A stretch of DNA of 57,740 bases, from positions 1 to 57,740 of the forward strand of contig JAJECK010000117.1 in NCBI GenBank assembly GCA_022822085.1, written 5' to 3'. The position numbers and the translations under genes are program-made. The notes under the pieces are model-generated. The model searched no databases, had not been told where the DNA came from, and saw only the letters and a program-made list of their open reading frames with translations. Source of the DNA: Candidatus Poribacteria bacterium (lineage in GTDB: Bacteria; Poribacteria; WGA-4E; WGA-3G). Shown here in pieces: positions 25,664-35,035 of the stretch. Position 1 is the stretch's first letter. Each line of letters opens with the position of its first letter.

Positions 25664-26803
25664 ATGGAACAACAGAATAAAATCAAACCGGACAATAAAA
25701 CAATAAAGAAATGGAGACATCATCTACAAGATGAAGTGGATGCCAGTTTCCTTTACAGCGTTTTCGCACAACTTGAATCGGCACCTGATCGGAAAGATAT
25801 ATTACTTGAACTCGCTGACGTGGAAAGTCGGCATGTGGCGCGTTGGGAACAGATGTTAACTTCTTATGATATAAATATTAAGAAACAAAATCCGACTTTA
25901 AAAGCGCGTTTCTGGGGATGGTATGCCCGTAAGTTTGGTAGTAAGTTCCCGCTTGCGCGTATGCTTGAAGAAGAGGCAAGTGAGGTAAAAGATTATCTCA
26001 CACTACATAAAAGTAGCACTTTGGAAGATGCCAAAGAAACCGCACTTATTCTCGCTAAGGAATCCGCGATACATACCGAAAGTTTGAAAGAACTTACTGG
26101 TTCAAGTGGCGAACCGTGGCATAAGACCGAATCTGGTGGTATGCTGGGAAATATAGTTTATGGGTTCAACGATGGGTTAACGGCGAACTTCGGTTTACTT
26201 GCTGGTGTAATAGCCGCCACAGAAGGTACATCCACTATTCTGATAATGGGTATTGTAGGGACAGTCGCAGATTCTCTCTCTATGGGGGCTTCGGGATACC
26301 TTGCTGCGAAGAGTGAACAAGAGGTATACGAACATGAAATAGAGTTAGAAAAAGATGAAATCCTATATATGCCTGACATTGAAGAGGACGAACTCACCCT
26401 TATCTATACCGCGCGTGGTGTACCAAAAGAACATGCACGTCTCCTGGCACAAGAAGTGATGAGTGATCCCGAAAGAGCATTAGAAGAAAAAATCCAATCC
26501 GAACTCAAGATTGGTGAAATGCATACAACACCTTTTAAAGAAGGATGGATCACTGGACTTGCAACTGCTGTTGGCGCATTTATTCCTGTTGCCCCTTTTC
26601 TGTTTACTTCAGGTTTCGCAGCGATATGGATCTCTTTTACGCTGGCAATGTTGTCGCACTTTGGTGTCGGTGCCGCGCGGAGTCTATTTACAGGTCGTAG
26701 TTTAATTCGCAGTGGTATTGATATGTTTGTTGTTGGTCTCGGGGTGGCCGGATTCGGCTACCTTGTTGGTAAAGTTTTAGAACACTTTTTCTTAGGGAAT
26801 TGA
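25664..26803 (+). CDS. mbfA: MbfA-like ferritin-domain/VIT1-CCC1 membrane protein
   Basis: 379 residues. Residues about 12-150 form a ferritin/rubrerythrin-like helical bundle with carboxylate/His motifs (LQDEVDASFLY, ADVESRHVARWEQML, LARMLEEEASE, AKESAIHTES). The rest is a VIT1/CCC1-type membrane domain (YGFNDGLTANFGLLAGV, DSLSMGASGYLAAKSEQEVYEHEIELEKDEI, then three C-terminal helices). This is the layout of membrane-bound ferritin A, described as an iron/manganese exporter in alpha-proteobacteria. It follows the metal repressor by 41 bases and precedes the metal-binding lipoprotein by 4, so efflux and uptake genes share one operon. That is unusual, because they would normally be regulated oppositely. 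Confidence 0.85.
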   Translation: MEQQNKIKPDNKTIKKWRHHLQDEVDASFLYSVFAQLESAPDRKDILLELADVESRHVARWEQMLTSYDINIKKQNPTLKARFWGWYARKFGSKFPLARMLEEEASEVKDYLTLHKSSTLEDAKETALILAKESAIHTESLKELTGSSGEPWHKTESGGMLGNIVYGFNDGLTANFGLLAGVIAATEGTSTILIMGIVGTVADSLSMGASGYLAAKSEQEVYEHEIELEKDEILYMPDIEEDELTLIYTARGVPKEHARLLAQEVMSDPERALEEKIQSELKIGEMHTTPFKEGWITGLATAVGAFIPVAPFLFTSGFAAIWISFTLAMLSHFGVGAARSLFTGRSLIRSGIDMFVVGLGVAGFGYLVGKVLEHFFLGN

Positions 26804-26807
26804 ACGG

Positions 26808-27734
26808 ATGCAGAAGTTATATTTAACACTATTTACAATTATTATGCTCGCGAGTATCGGTTGTGATACAAAGCAACCTGATGTTGTTGCTACAATTGGA
26901 ATGATTACTGATGTCGTTAAAAATGTTGGGGGAGGCAAGGTTGAGGTTGTTGGTATGATGGGGCCCGGTGTGGACCCACACCTCTATAAACCGACTGCTA
27001 AGGATATTCAAAGGTTGAATTCCGCTCGTATCATCTTTTATAACGGATTGCATCTTGAGGCTAAATTAGGAGACGTTCTTGCTAAAATGTCAGGTGGTCC
27101 CAAATCAGTTGCTGTAACAGAGGGAATAGATAAAACATATCTATTATCACCACCCGAATTTGACGGACAATATGATCCACACTTATGGTTTGATGTAACC
27201 CTATGGATGAAAGTGGTCGAAAAGGTTCGGGACACGCTAATTGAATTAGATATAGATAACGCGGTTACATACCAAGAAAATGCGGAACGTTATCTCACAC
27301 AACTCACTGAATTGCATCAATATGTCAAGACACAAGCAGAACGTGTACCGCCTGAACAACGCGTGCTCGTTACTGCACACGACGCTTTCAACTACTTTGG
27401 AAAGGCGTATGGGTTCGAAGTGCGCGGGTTACAAGGAATTAGCACTGTTTCGGAGGCAGCCATATCTGATGTTCAGGAATTAGCCACCTTTATTGCAGAA
27501 CGACAAATTCCTGCTATTTTTGTGGAGTCGTCCGTTCCATCACGCAGTCTTGAGGCAGTAAAAGCCGCAGTCAAATCAAAAGGGTTTGATGTGCAGATTG
27601 GCGGAGAACTCTTTTCTGACGCAATGGGACCTGAAGGGACACCTGAAGGTACGTATGTCGGTATGGTGAAGCATAATATCGACACCATTGTCCAGGCATT
27701 GATCGGAGAAACTGCTCCTACAGAGGATGAATAA
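26808..27734 (+). CDS. troA: TroA/ZnuA-type metal-binding lipoprotein
   Basis: 308-residue cluster A-I substrate-binding protein of a Mn/Zn/Fe ABC transporter. It has a lipoprotein signal with lipobox LASIGC (Cys19). Expected ligands are H58 (VDPHLYKP), H125 (YDPHLWFD), H191 ([10 protein letters not shown]) and D271 (LFSDAM); the H-H-H-D set and spacing match Treponema TroA (H68, H133, H199, D279), which binds Zn and Mn. It lacks the His-rich loop of many zinc-specific ZnuA proteins. It starts 4 bases after the mbfA-like stop, and its last codons overlap the ATPase start by 8 bases, indicating tight cotranscription. The symbol is given by family resemblance. Confidence 0.88.
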   Translation: MQKLYLTLFTIIMLASIGCDTKQPDVVATIGMITDVVKNVGGGKVEVVGMMGPGVDPHLYKPTAKDIQRLNSARIIFYNGLHLEAKLGDVLAKMSGGPKSVAVTEGIDKTYLLSPPEFDGQYDPHLWFDVTLWMKVVEKVRDTLIELDIDNAVTYQENAERYLTQLTELHQYVKTQAERVPPEQRVLVTAHDAFNYFGKAYGFEVRGLQGISTVSEAAISDVQELATFIAERQIPAIFVESSVPSRSLEAVKAAVKSKGFDVQIGGELFSDAMGPEGTPEGTYVGMVKHNIDTIVQALIGETAPTEDE

Positions 27735-28479
27735 ATTGCAAACACCTGACGCAAAAGCTATTGAAGTAACTGACCTAACGGTCGCATATCAAGAGACACC
27801 TGTTTTATGGGACATAGACCTTGATGTTCCACCAGGAGTGCTATTGGCAATCGTTGGTCCCAATGGTGCAGGCAAAACAACTTTGATCAAAGCGATCTTA
27901 GGTTTAGTACGTCCTGCTGCGGGTAATGTTCTCATATATAATAAACCGTACGAGGTACAGCGGAGAATGGTCGGCTATGTGCCGCAACGCGGGAGTGTTG
28001 ACTGGGATTTTCCGACTAACGTGCTTGACGTCGTCATGATGGGAAGGTATGGTGCACTTGGTTGGATAAGACGACCTGGAAAACGTGAGCGTGAACTGGC
28101 AATGAATGCACTTGAAAAAGTTGGTATGGAAAATTATACGACTCGACAAATAAGTCAACTTTCCGGGGGGCAACAGCAGCGCGTTTTCCTGGCACGCGCA
28201 CTCGTTCAAGATGCAACAATATATCTTATGGATGAACCCTTTCAAGGTGTGGATGCTACGACTGAACGGGCAATCGTCACGTTACTTCAGGAACTTCGAG
28301 AAAATGGCAAAACAGTTGTTGTAGTACATCATGACTTACAGACAGTTACAGATTACTTTGATTGGGTTACACTTCTGAATATCCGTAGAATTGCAAGTGG
28401 TCCTGTTGAAGAAACTTTCACACCAGATAATTTACGTGAAACCTACGGTGGACGGATAGCATTCATCAAGAACCGATAA
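27727..28479 (+). CDS. troB: Metal ABC transporter ATPase
   Basis: 250 residues with all ABC ATPase motifs: Walker [10 protein letters not shown] (about 41-49), Q-loop at [12 protein letters not shown], signature LSGGQQQR, Walker B IYLMDEP, and H-loop VVHHDL. The DWDFP sequence after the Q-loop is typical of the Mn/Zn/Fe (MntB/TroB/ZnuC) group. Its ATG overlaps the end of the binding-protein gene by 8 bases. The permease genes expected next are displaced by about 450 bases of inserted repeat DNA, which may reduce or separate their expression. Confidence 0.9.
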   Translation: MNKLQTPDAKAIEVTDLTVAYQETPVLWDIDLDVPPGVLLAIVGPNGAGKTTLIKAILGLVRPAAGNVLIYNKPYEVQRRMVGYVPQRGSVDWDFPTNVLDVVMMGRYGALGWIRRPGKRERELAMNALEKVGMENYTTRQISQLSGGQQQRVFLARALVQDATIYLMDEPFQGVDATTERAIVTLLQELRENGKTVVVVHHDLQTVTDYFDWVTLLNIRRIASGPVEETFTPDNLRETYGGRIAFIKNR

Positions 28480-28574
28480 CGCAAATATATTGCCATAGTG
28501 TTAGGTGTCAACTTAAGAAAGTCCCTGGGGTACTGTGAACACCTCTAAATATACATGAGTATTGATATTGTCCC

Positions 28575-28688
28575 GTATTTAGTCCCGTAGGGACGGAATG
28601 TTTATAAAAAACGTCATACGACCCCTCTTTAGTCCCGTCCGGACGATATCTGTGGTGTAGCGGTATTCTATAAACATATCGTCCCTAA
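28575..28688. repeat. Cluster of tagtcccgt...ggacgatat palindromic repeats
   Basis: Copies of a short palindrome (tagtcccgtagggacgga near 28581; tttagtcccgtccggacgat near 28628) alternate with tttata(a)aca and acatatcgtcccta segments. The same motifs occur at 43102-43131 and 53749-53822. They sit inside the metal-transport operon between the ATPase and the first permease gene. Confidence 0.75.
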
Positions 28689-28801
28689 TGAAGATTAACT
28701 TATTAATTGGGTGATTTTTCTTCTGAAGAGGACAGTTGTACTCCTGCTGGCGAGGTTTCCTAACCTCGCCACATTACCGAAATTATTTTTTAATCTTCAT
28801 A
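28688..28801. mobile_element. ATGAAGATTAA-bounded element inserted in the metal operon
   Basis: Inverted ends atgaagattaacttattaat (28688) and ttttttaatcttcat (28801) enclose a GGCGAGGTT palindrome (28748-28771). On each side lies a copy of aaacatatcgtccctaa (28672-28688 and about 28803-28819), either a long target duplication or two resident repeats. Its family members are at 8003-8098 and 12239-12354. No coding capacity. Confidence 0.7.
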
Positions 28802-28935
28802 AAACATATCGTCCCTAACGGGACTGAGGAGGAACACTCAAAATCAAAAAATCTTTAGTTGACACATAAGGTTTTGTGTCTCAACCCAACGGACAATCTC
28901 CTTCTATAACATACAACTTATTCAATCGCGGAATC

Positions 28936-29874
28936 ATGCAATTTATATCCTATCTATTTCAGAATTATTATACGCTTATTATAGTTGCAATTGGGGCTGC
29001 TTTACTTGGTGCAGTTAGCGGAGCACTCGGCACTTATGCAGTTCTAAGACGGCAAAGCCTGCTCGGTGATGCGATCTCACATGCCGCACTACCGGGGATT
29101 GCCTTGGCATTTCTACTTACAGGGAGTAAGACACCCCTGATCCTTGTACTGGGTGCTGCCATCGCTGGATGGGTAGGCACATTGATAATTTTAAGTATAG
29201 TCCGACTGACACGAATCAAATATGATAGTGCCCTTGCCCTTGTTCTATCTACTTTTTTTGGTTTCGGTTTGGTTTTGCTCACATTTATTCAGCGTACTGG
29301 TAATGCTAATCAGGCAGGATTAGACACGTTCATCTTTGGGCAAGCAGCAACTATTTTGGAACGGGATGTCCTGATAATCGGTATCCTTGGTGGGGTGGCA
29401 CTTGTTATCGTGTTTATCTTGTGGAAAGAGTTGAAACTGCTTATTTTTGATGAAGGGTTCGCTGCGTCCATCGGGTTTCCGATCCGAACACTTGATATAT
29501 TGTTAACAAGTCTGCTTGTTATTGCGATCGTTCTCGGGCTACAAGCGGTTGGAGCAGTCCTTATGAGTGCCATGATAGTCGCACCCGCTGTCGCCGCAAG
29601 GCAGTGGACCAATAAACTTAACTTAATGGTGGTCCTCGCAGCAGGATTCGGGGCATTTGCTGGTGTGTGTGGCACTATAATCAGTAGTAGCGTCACAGAT
29701 ATACCTACCGGTCCGATGATTATCCTCTGTGCGGCATTTTTTGTGAGTATTTCAATTGCTTTTGCACCGAAACGTGGATTAATCTGGAACGGAATCAGGC
29801 AACGAAAAAACAGGCGCAGCCTGAAGTTAGCAGCGAGACGGGTACTGGAGCATCCGCAAAAGGAGATTGATTAG
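28936..29874 (+). CDS. troC: Metal ABC transporter permease (ABC-3 family)
   Basis: 312 residues from the ATG at 28936; the longer frame from a GTG at 28876 adds residues without signal character and was rejected. It has eight or so hydrophobic helices and the ABC-3 family markers LRRQSLLGDAISHAALPGIALAF (about residues 36-58) and LGLQAVGAVLMSAMIVAPAVAARQ. The C-terminus is short and basic. It follows the inserted repeat block and is followed by the second permease after 5 bases. Together they form the membrane channel for the TroA-like lipoprotein. Which permease corresponds to TroC or TroD is only by order. Confidence 0.87.
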   Translation: MQFISYLFQNYYTLIIVAIGAALLGAVSGALGTYAVLRRQSLLGDAISHAALPGIALAFLLTGSKTPLILVLGAAIAGWVGTLIILSIVRLTRIKYDSALALVLSTFFGFGLVLLTFIQRTGNANQAGLDTFIFGQAATILERDVLIIGILGGVALVIVFILWKELKLLIFDEGFAASIGFPIRTLDILLTSLLVIAIVLGLQAVGAVLMSAMIVAPAVAARQWTNKLNLMVVLAAGFGAFAGVCGTIISSSVTDIPTGPMIILCAAFFVSISIAFAPKRGLIWNGIRQRKNRRSLKLAARRVLEHPQKEID

Positions 29875-29879
29875 GAACA

Positions 29880-30989
29880 ATGACACAAGATCATCTTGAA
29901 ATCCTATTGATTGCAATTGTCACTGCCTCAGCATGTGCGTTACCCGGTGTATTCTTGGTGTTACGGAGAATGACGTTGATGAGCGATGCGATCAGTCACG
30001 CTATTCTTCCCGGTATTGTCCTGGCATTTTTCCTCACACATAACATTTCATCTCCGTTGCTGATTCTCGCTGCTGCAGCAACCGGTGTACTCACCGTTGT
30101 CTTCGTTGAATTGTTACAGAAAACAAAACTTGTGAAAGAAGATGCTGCAATAGGATTAACTTTTCCAGTACTTTTCAGTATTGGGGTAATTCTAATCTCA
30201 AGGTTTGCAAGTAATGTGCATCTGGATACAGATGCTGTCCTTCTCGGTGAACTCGCCTATGCACCACTTAATCGTCTTAAGTTATTCGGTTACGATCTGG
30301 GTCCTATATCTCTATATGTCATGGGTGTTTTGCTAATGTTGAACCTCACCTTTATCCTGATTTTCTATAAAGAATTGAAGTTAGCGACATTTGATGCAAG
30401 TTTGGCTGCGACTTTAGGATTATCCCCAGTCCTCATTCATTACGGTTTGATGACGTTAGTCTCTATGACAACTGTGGGGGCGTTTGATGCGGTTGGTTCA
30501 ATTTTAGTTGTTGCATTGATTGCCGGACCACCTGTTACTGCTTATTTGATGACAGATAGTCTCACACGCATGCTTATTTATAGTGTTGTGATAGGATGTG
30601 TGAACGCAGTGGGCGGATATTGGCTTGCCTACATAACCAATGTCTCAATCGCAGGTGCTATTGCCACGGTTACATTCCTTGTTTTTGTTGTTGTATTTTT
30701 GATTGTCCCGAATCGGGGTATTATTGCTATTGCGCTGAGACACGTTCGACAAAAATGGGAGTTTGCACAGACAATGCTGGTCATTCACCTCTTTAATCAC
30801 GAAGGACTGCCGGAAGCACAAACTGAATCTGAGATTGCTCACCTTCACGAACATCTGCAGTGGGAGCCGGCATTTTCCTCACGCGTCGTTAAATACGCGC
30901 TAAACAATCGGTATGTTTCTCAGGAAGCAGCGCAACTGACATTGACAGATCGGGGGCGCGCAATAGCACAGAAAGCACTTGTGCAATAG
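29880..30989 (+). CDS. troD: Metal ABC permease with C-terminal winged-helix-like extension
   Basis: 369 residues. Residues 1-285 are a normal ABC-3 permease (LRRMTLMSDAISHAILPGIVLAF; FDAVGSILVVALIAGPPVTAYL). Residues about 288-369 extend past the last membrane helix and look like a cytoplasmic winged helix: predicted helices, SRVVKYALNNRYVS, then a wing-like LTLTDRGRAIAQKAL, the closing pattern common in MarR/DtxR-like regulators. Chlamydial YtgCR is a known permease-DtxR fusion in which the repressor part is cleaved off, so this may be a shorter analogue. No DtxR metal ligands are obvious in the extension. AGGA ribosome site; 5 bases after the first permease. Confidence 0.82.
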   Translation: MTQDHLEILLIAIVTASACALPGVFLVLRRMTLMSDAISHAILPGIVLAFFLTHNISSPLLILAAAATGVLTVVFVELLQKTKLVKEDAAIGLTFPVLFSIGVILISRFASNVHLDTDAVLLGELAYAPLNRLKLFGYDLGPISLYVMGVLLMLNLTFILIFYKELKLATFDASLAATLGLSPVLIHYGLMTLVSMTTVGAFDAVGSILVVALIAGPPVTAYLMTDSLTRMLIYSVVIGCVNAVGGYWLAYITNVSIAGAIATVTFLVFVVVFLIVPNRGIIAIALRHVRQKWEFAQTMLVIHLFNHEGLPEAQTESEIAHLHEHLQWEPAFSSRVVKYALNNRYVSQEAAQLTLTDRGRAIAQKALVQ

Positions 30990-31077
30990 CGTTGCTGTCA
31001 ATGCTAAGTTCAATCATCTTGACATCACTGCCTGCCTGCGTTATAATGAGACTATCAATACATAAGCGGAGAAAAAC

Positions 31078-31668
31078 ATGGCAATAAGTGCAGTCCAAAC
31101 ATACCTAAGTCCAGAAGAATACATAACTTTAGAACGTAAAGCGATCCCTACCTATGACACAGTCAGAAGTGAATATGTCAAAGGGAAAATAGTCGCTATG
31201 TCCGGGGCAAGTCGCTTGCATAATCTTATTTCAATGAACATCTCTGGTGAACTGCGTAATCTTCTGAAAGAGACTGGATGCGAAACCTATAAAGGTGAAA
31301 TGCGTGTAAGCACACCCGGCACTTCATCCTATTTCTATCCAGATGTTGTAGTCGTTTGTGATGAACCCCGATTTGAAGACGATGTTTTTGACACACTCCT
31401 AAACCCAATCGTTCTTGTAGAAGTGCTCTCGCCAAGTACCGAGGCTTATGATAGAGGAGAGAAATTCCTACACTACAGACAGCTTGAATCATTGAAGGAG
31501 TACATACTCGTATCACAAGACAGAGTAAATGTGGAAAGGTATCTCCGAATGCAAGATGAGTGGAGATATACTTACTACCAAGACCTTAATGATGTTCTTC
31601 CGATTGCTTCCATTCAGTGTGAATTACCGCTGCAGGAAATTTATGAACGTGTCACATTTCCTGAATAG
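31078..31668 (+). CDS. Uma2-family (DUF820) restriction-endonuclease-like protein
   Basis: 196 residues of the Uma2/DUF820 family, PD-(D/E)XK-fold proteins abundant in cyanobacteria and other lineages rich in mobile DNA. Seen: LSPEEYITLER start, EYVKGKIVAMSGAS with the conserved Glu/Gly, the core YFYPDVVVVCDEPRF with the catalytic Asp, and PIVLVEVLSPSTEAYDRGEKFLHYRQLESLKEYILV with Glu-Val as the second acidic position. Length is typical. CGGAGA lies 8 bases before the ATG. Biological role of the family is not established; it may be an orphan mobile nuclease. Confidence 0.85.
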   Translation: MAISAVQTYLSPEEYITLERKAIPTYDTVRSEYVKGKIVAMSGASRLHNLISMNISGELRNLLKETGCETYKGEMRVSTPGTSSYFYPDVVVVCDEPRFEDDVFDTLLNPIVLVEVLSPSTEAYDRGEKFLHYRQLESLKEYILVSQDRVNVERYLRMQDEWRYTYYQDLNDVLPIASIQCELPLQEIYERVTFPE

Positions 31669-31893
31669 TCTACGTAGATCGTCCTAAGAAACTACTCTTA
31701 GATCCGATAATCATGAATTCCGATCCTACAATTACGATGGAAGCTTTCCAGTAAGTTGATAGCAATATTTTAGAACACAGCAGACCGAGCACCAGATGTC
31801 TTCTGATTTCTCAATTTCAAAATGTGAAGATGCTATGTGTATCCCTCAACTAAAAAATCGTATGCAAAGCATTTACACAAGAAAGAGGATAAC

Positions 31894-32433
31894 ATGAAAC
31901 TATATACATCTATCTATCTGCTGACATTGATCGTAGTTATGTCCGGTTGTGGTGAAAATAATGATGTGATTATCTCACCTATGGCTATTGGAGATATCCA
32001 AATACACGTTTCAAATATAGACGAAGACATTAGAGGTATAAATCCTCACTATACACCATCCGTAAGGGATTCTGATGATATGAATCCCGATTTTTATGCT
32101 GTTCACGTTCTGGTAAGCAGTGGTTTAGGAGGTTGTCGTAGATATCATCGGACCCGTCTATTTTCTAACTCTCATGACAATGAAATTAAGGCGGGTTTAG
32201 TGACATGGCATGGTAATATTCCATGGACTTGGAAACAAGATGACACTATCATATTAGAGATAACAGAGAGTGAACCGGTACCTGATGGGAGTTTTGATTG
32301 TACGACTGATTTTTATTACTGGCACCAATCCATATTCATTGGTTTCTGCATACCGGGTAAATATACTATCGTTGTGAACGGCAATAGATATACATTTCAT
32401 ATTAACGAATCGGATGGCACAGTTCGTATTTAG
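31894..32433 (+). CDS. Small predicted lipoprotein, unknown function
   Basis: About 179 residues from the ATG at 31894, which is preceded by AGAGGATAAC and gives a clean lipoprotein signal (YLLTLIVVMSGC). The longer frame starting at 31837 lacks such a site. The mature part has several Cys and Trp residues and strand-like blocks ending FHINESDGTVRI, suggesting a small beta-sandwich. No family is recognised. It precedes the DUF255 gene on the same strand by about 145 bases. Confidence 0.65.
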   Translation: MKLYTSIYLLTLIVVMSGCGENNDVIISPMAIGDIQIHVSNIDEDIRGINPHYTPSVRDSDDMNPDFYAVHVLVSSGLGGCRRYHRTRLFSNSHDNEIKAGLVTWHGNIPWTWKQDDTIILEITESEPVPDGSFDCTTDFYYWHQSIFIGFCIPGKYTIVVNGNRYTFHINESDGTVRI

Positions 32434-32577
32434 GACAACGCCCAAGCCTTTTAAGTTAGTCCACTCTCCTCTATAAAGGACTGCAGGTATTAAGATAATA
32501 TGCAAGATAACTATTGATAACACTATTGAGAGAATACATATATGATTTCAAACTATTATTTCACCGGAGTTTCAACT

Positions 32578-34959
32578 ATGAAAAACAGAATTCGAACAAT
32601 CCTTGCCTTTATAATTCTTCTAAATATCACATGGATAGGGAGTGCGGATGAAAGTGCACTCAAAAATCCAGATGGGACATGGAAATGGACAAATCAACTT
32701 ATCAAGGAAACAAGCCCCTATCTGCTTCTTCATGCGCATAACCCAGTAGAATGGTATCCGTGGGGTGATGAAGCGTTGGAACGCGCAAAGAAGGAACACA
32801 AACTGATATTTCTGTCAGTAGGTTATTCCACGTGCTACTGGTGCCACGTGATGGAACGTGAGGTGTTTTCTAACCCAGAAATCGCTAAGCAGATGAACAA
32901 AGACTTTATCAATATCAAAATTGATAGAGAAGAACGACCAGACCTTGACGAAATCTATATGACTGCAACACAGATATTGATGCAACGTGGTGGATGGCCA
33001 AACTCCGTCTTTCTTACACCTGATTTAAAACCTTTCTTTGCTGGCACGTATTTTCCACCTACAGATATGCCGAATAGGCCAGGTTTTCCAACGATTTTGG
33101 AAGCAGTACAGGACGCTTGGATAACACGAGAGGACGAGGTAATTGACACTGCAAACGAAATTACGAGGATCATTGAAGCAGTAACAAGCAAAGCGTTCAC
33201 TGCACTCAACGCAAATGAACTTAAACGTTCTGCTATCACAACTGCTGTGGAACACTTGAAGAAAACCTATGATCATCTTCATGGCGGATTTGACGCTGCT
33301 CCCAAATTTCCAAGTCCTGCGAATTTGGAGTTTTTGCTGAGAGCGTATGAACGACAAGCGGAATTAGAAACTCCACCTACAGATAATGAATTACTGTTGA
33401 AGATGGTGACACACACCTTGAATATGATGGCTTACGGAGGGATGTATGACCAGATTGGTGGTGGGTTTCACAGATATTCTGTTGATGATAGGTGGCTTGT
33501 CCCTCACTTTGAAAAGATGCTTTACGACAACGCACAATTGGCGAAAATCTATCTACAAGCATATCAGTTAACTAAAAAAACGCAGTATAAGCGTGTGGCT
33601 GAGGAGATTTTCAGTTTTGTCGCTCGTGAAATGACATCTCCTGAAGGTGGATTTTATGCGGCATTAGACGCAGAAACAGATGCAGAAGAAGGAAAATACT
33701 ATGTTTGGACTAAAGACGAAATAGAGAACATTATGCATAAAAAAGATCTAAAGCAGTTCACCTCTGTTTACGGTGTGGATGAGGAACCTAATTTTGAAGG
33801 GAAAAATGTGTTATATGTTCCCAAGGGGGAAGAATCGGAAGTATCATTAAAATCCTTACAATCTGCGCGAGAAACGCTTTTAGCTGCTCGAACTGAACGG
33901 GAATATCCACTGCTTGATACAAAGGTAATCGTGAGTTGGAACGGTTTGATGATTGATGCCCTTGCCTACGGTTATGAAGTGTTAGGGGACGAAAAGTATC
34001 TCACTGCTGCAACAAAAGCAGCACAGTTTATTCTGGATAACATGACCAAACCGAATGGTGAATTATGGCATACATATACTGCAAATGTTGCCAGTTATGA
34101 TGCTTATCTTGATGATTATGCCTTTTTGGTGCGAGGTTTGATAGGGGTGTCAAATGCCACTGAAGATGGACAATGGTTAGAGGCTGCGAAAACAATTACC
34201 GACAAGATGATTGAACTTTTTTGGGATGACAAAAATGGCGGTTTCTTTTACACAAAAGCAGATGCAAAACAACTGATTGTTCGCACCAAAAAACCACACG
34301 ATTCGGCAATTCCTTCCGGTAATGCTGTTGCAGTTAATAACCTCTTAATGCTTGATGCAAGTTATGGTGATTATGTTGAAAAAACGTTGCGCAGCTTCGC
34401 AAGATCTATGGAAGAATCCCCATCGTCTTTCATGCACATGCTCTACGCACTCAATGGATATTTTAACTTAGATGATACATCACCTAAAGAAAAACCGTCC
34501 TCTGATGTTTCAATCCTACCACAAACACCTATAGGAGAATTGGGACTTGGTGATGCAACGCAATCCCTTGTAACCGCAACTGCTAAGATAAAAACGCCTG
34601 TTAAGGGTAAGCAGATTAACGTGGAAGTGCAGGTTAAAATTGCCAAAGGGTGGCATATCAATGCCAATCCCGCAGGCCAAGACAACCTTATCCCAACAAC
34701 AATCACTGTTGCAGAAGATGCTCCCATTGAGATATCTAATGTGAAATACCCGAAAGGTAAATCGGTGATTTTTGAGTTTAGTCCTGAGGCAGTGAGCGTA
34801 TATGAAGGAACGTTTACGATTCCTTTGAAAATAAAACAGAAACCGAATACTGTTCTTAAGAAAGACGTTCCGATTATCTTAAAACTTGATTATCAGTCTT
34901 GTAATGAGACAGAGTGTTCGTTTCCTCAGACGTTAGATGTTCCGTTGAAGTTGCAGTAA
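32578..34959 (+). CDS. YyaL/DUF255 thioredoxin-fold protein with DsbD-N-like tail
   Basis: 793 residues from the ATG at 32578 (CCGGAG upstream), which gives a signal peptide; an upstream ATG at 32542 adds 12 residues. Residues about 30-190 are the DUF255/thioredoxin-like domain with the family signature [14 protein letters not shown] (CxxC) and RPDLDEIYM. The centre is a (alpha/alpha)6-like toroid as in YyaL/SPATA20 proteins ([32 protein letters not shown]). Residues about 690-793 resemble the N-terminal domain of DsbD, with a CNETEC pair. Export plus two cysteine modules suggests an envelope thiol role, whereas YyaL is usually cytoplasmic. Confidence 0.82.
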   Translation: MKNRIRTILAFIILLNITWIGSADESALKNPDGTWKWTNQLIKETSPYLLLHAHNPVEWYPWGDEALERAKKEHKLIFLSVGYSTCYWCHVMEREVFSNPEIAKQMNKDFINIKIDREERPDLDEIYMTATQILMQRGGWPNSVFLTPDLKPFFAGTYFPPTDMPNRPGFPTILEAVQDAWITREDEVIDTANEITRIIEAVTSKAFTALNANELKRSAITTAVEHLKKTYDHLHGGFDAAPKFPSPANLEFLLRAYERQAELETPPTDNELLLKMVTHTLNMMAYGGMYDQIGGGFHRYSVDDRWLVPHFEKMLYDNAQLAKIYLQAYQLTKKTQYKRVAEEIFSFVAREMTSPEGGFYAALDAETDAEEGKYYVWTKDEIENIMHKKDLKQFTSVYGVDEEPNFEGKNVLYVPKGEESEVSLKSLQSARETLLAARTEREYPLLDTKVIVSWNGLMIDALAYGYEVLGDEKYLTAATKAAQFILDNMTKPNGELWHTYTANVASYDAYLDDYAFLVRGLIGVSNATEDGQWLEAAKTITDKMIELFWDDKNGGFFYTKADAKQLIVRTKKPHDSAIPSGNAVAVNNLLMLDASYGDYVEKTLRSFARSMEESPSSFMHMLYALNGYFNLDDTSPKEKPSSDVSILPQTPIGELGLGDATQSLVTATAKIKTPVKGKQINVEVQVKIAKGWHINANPAGQDNLIPTTITVAEDAPIEISNVKYPKGKSVIFEFSPEAVSVYEGTFTIPLKIKQKPNTVLKKDVPIILKLDYQSCNETECSFPQTLDVPLKLQ

Positions 34960-34967
34960 TAGTCGAG

Positions 34968-35020
34968 AATCGGAGTTCCTTCCTACAATAGACGACACCC
35001 TGTAGGAACGATCTCCGAAT
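34968..35020. terminator. Imperfect hairpin between convergent genes
   Basis: TCGGAG (34970) pairs with CTCCGA (about 35013), and TCCTACA (34981-34987) with TGTAGGA (35001-35007), between the stop of the DUF255 gene and the end of the convergent aminotransferase gene. Placement fits a bidirectional terminator; the motif may also be one of the dispersed repeats. Confidence 0.45.
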
Positions 35021-35035
35021 CGCTTCCCTTATAGA

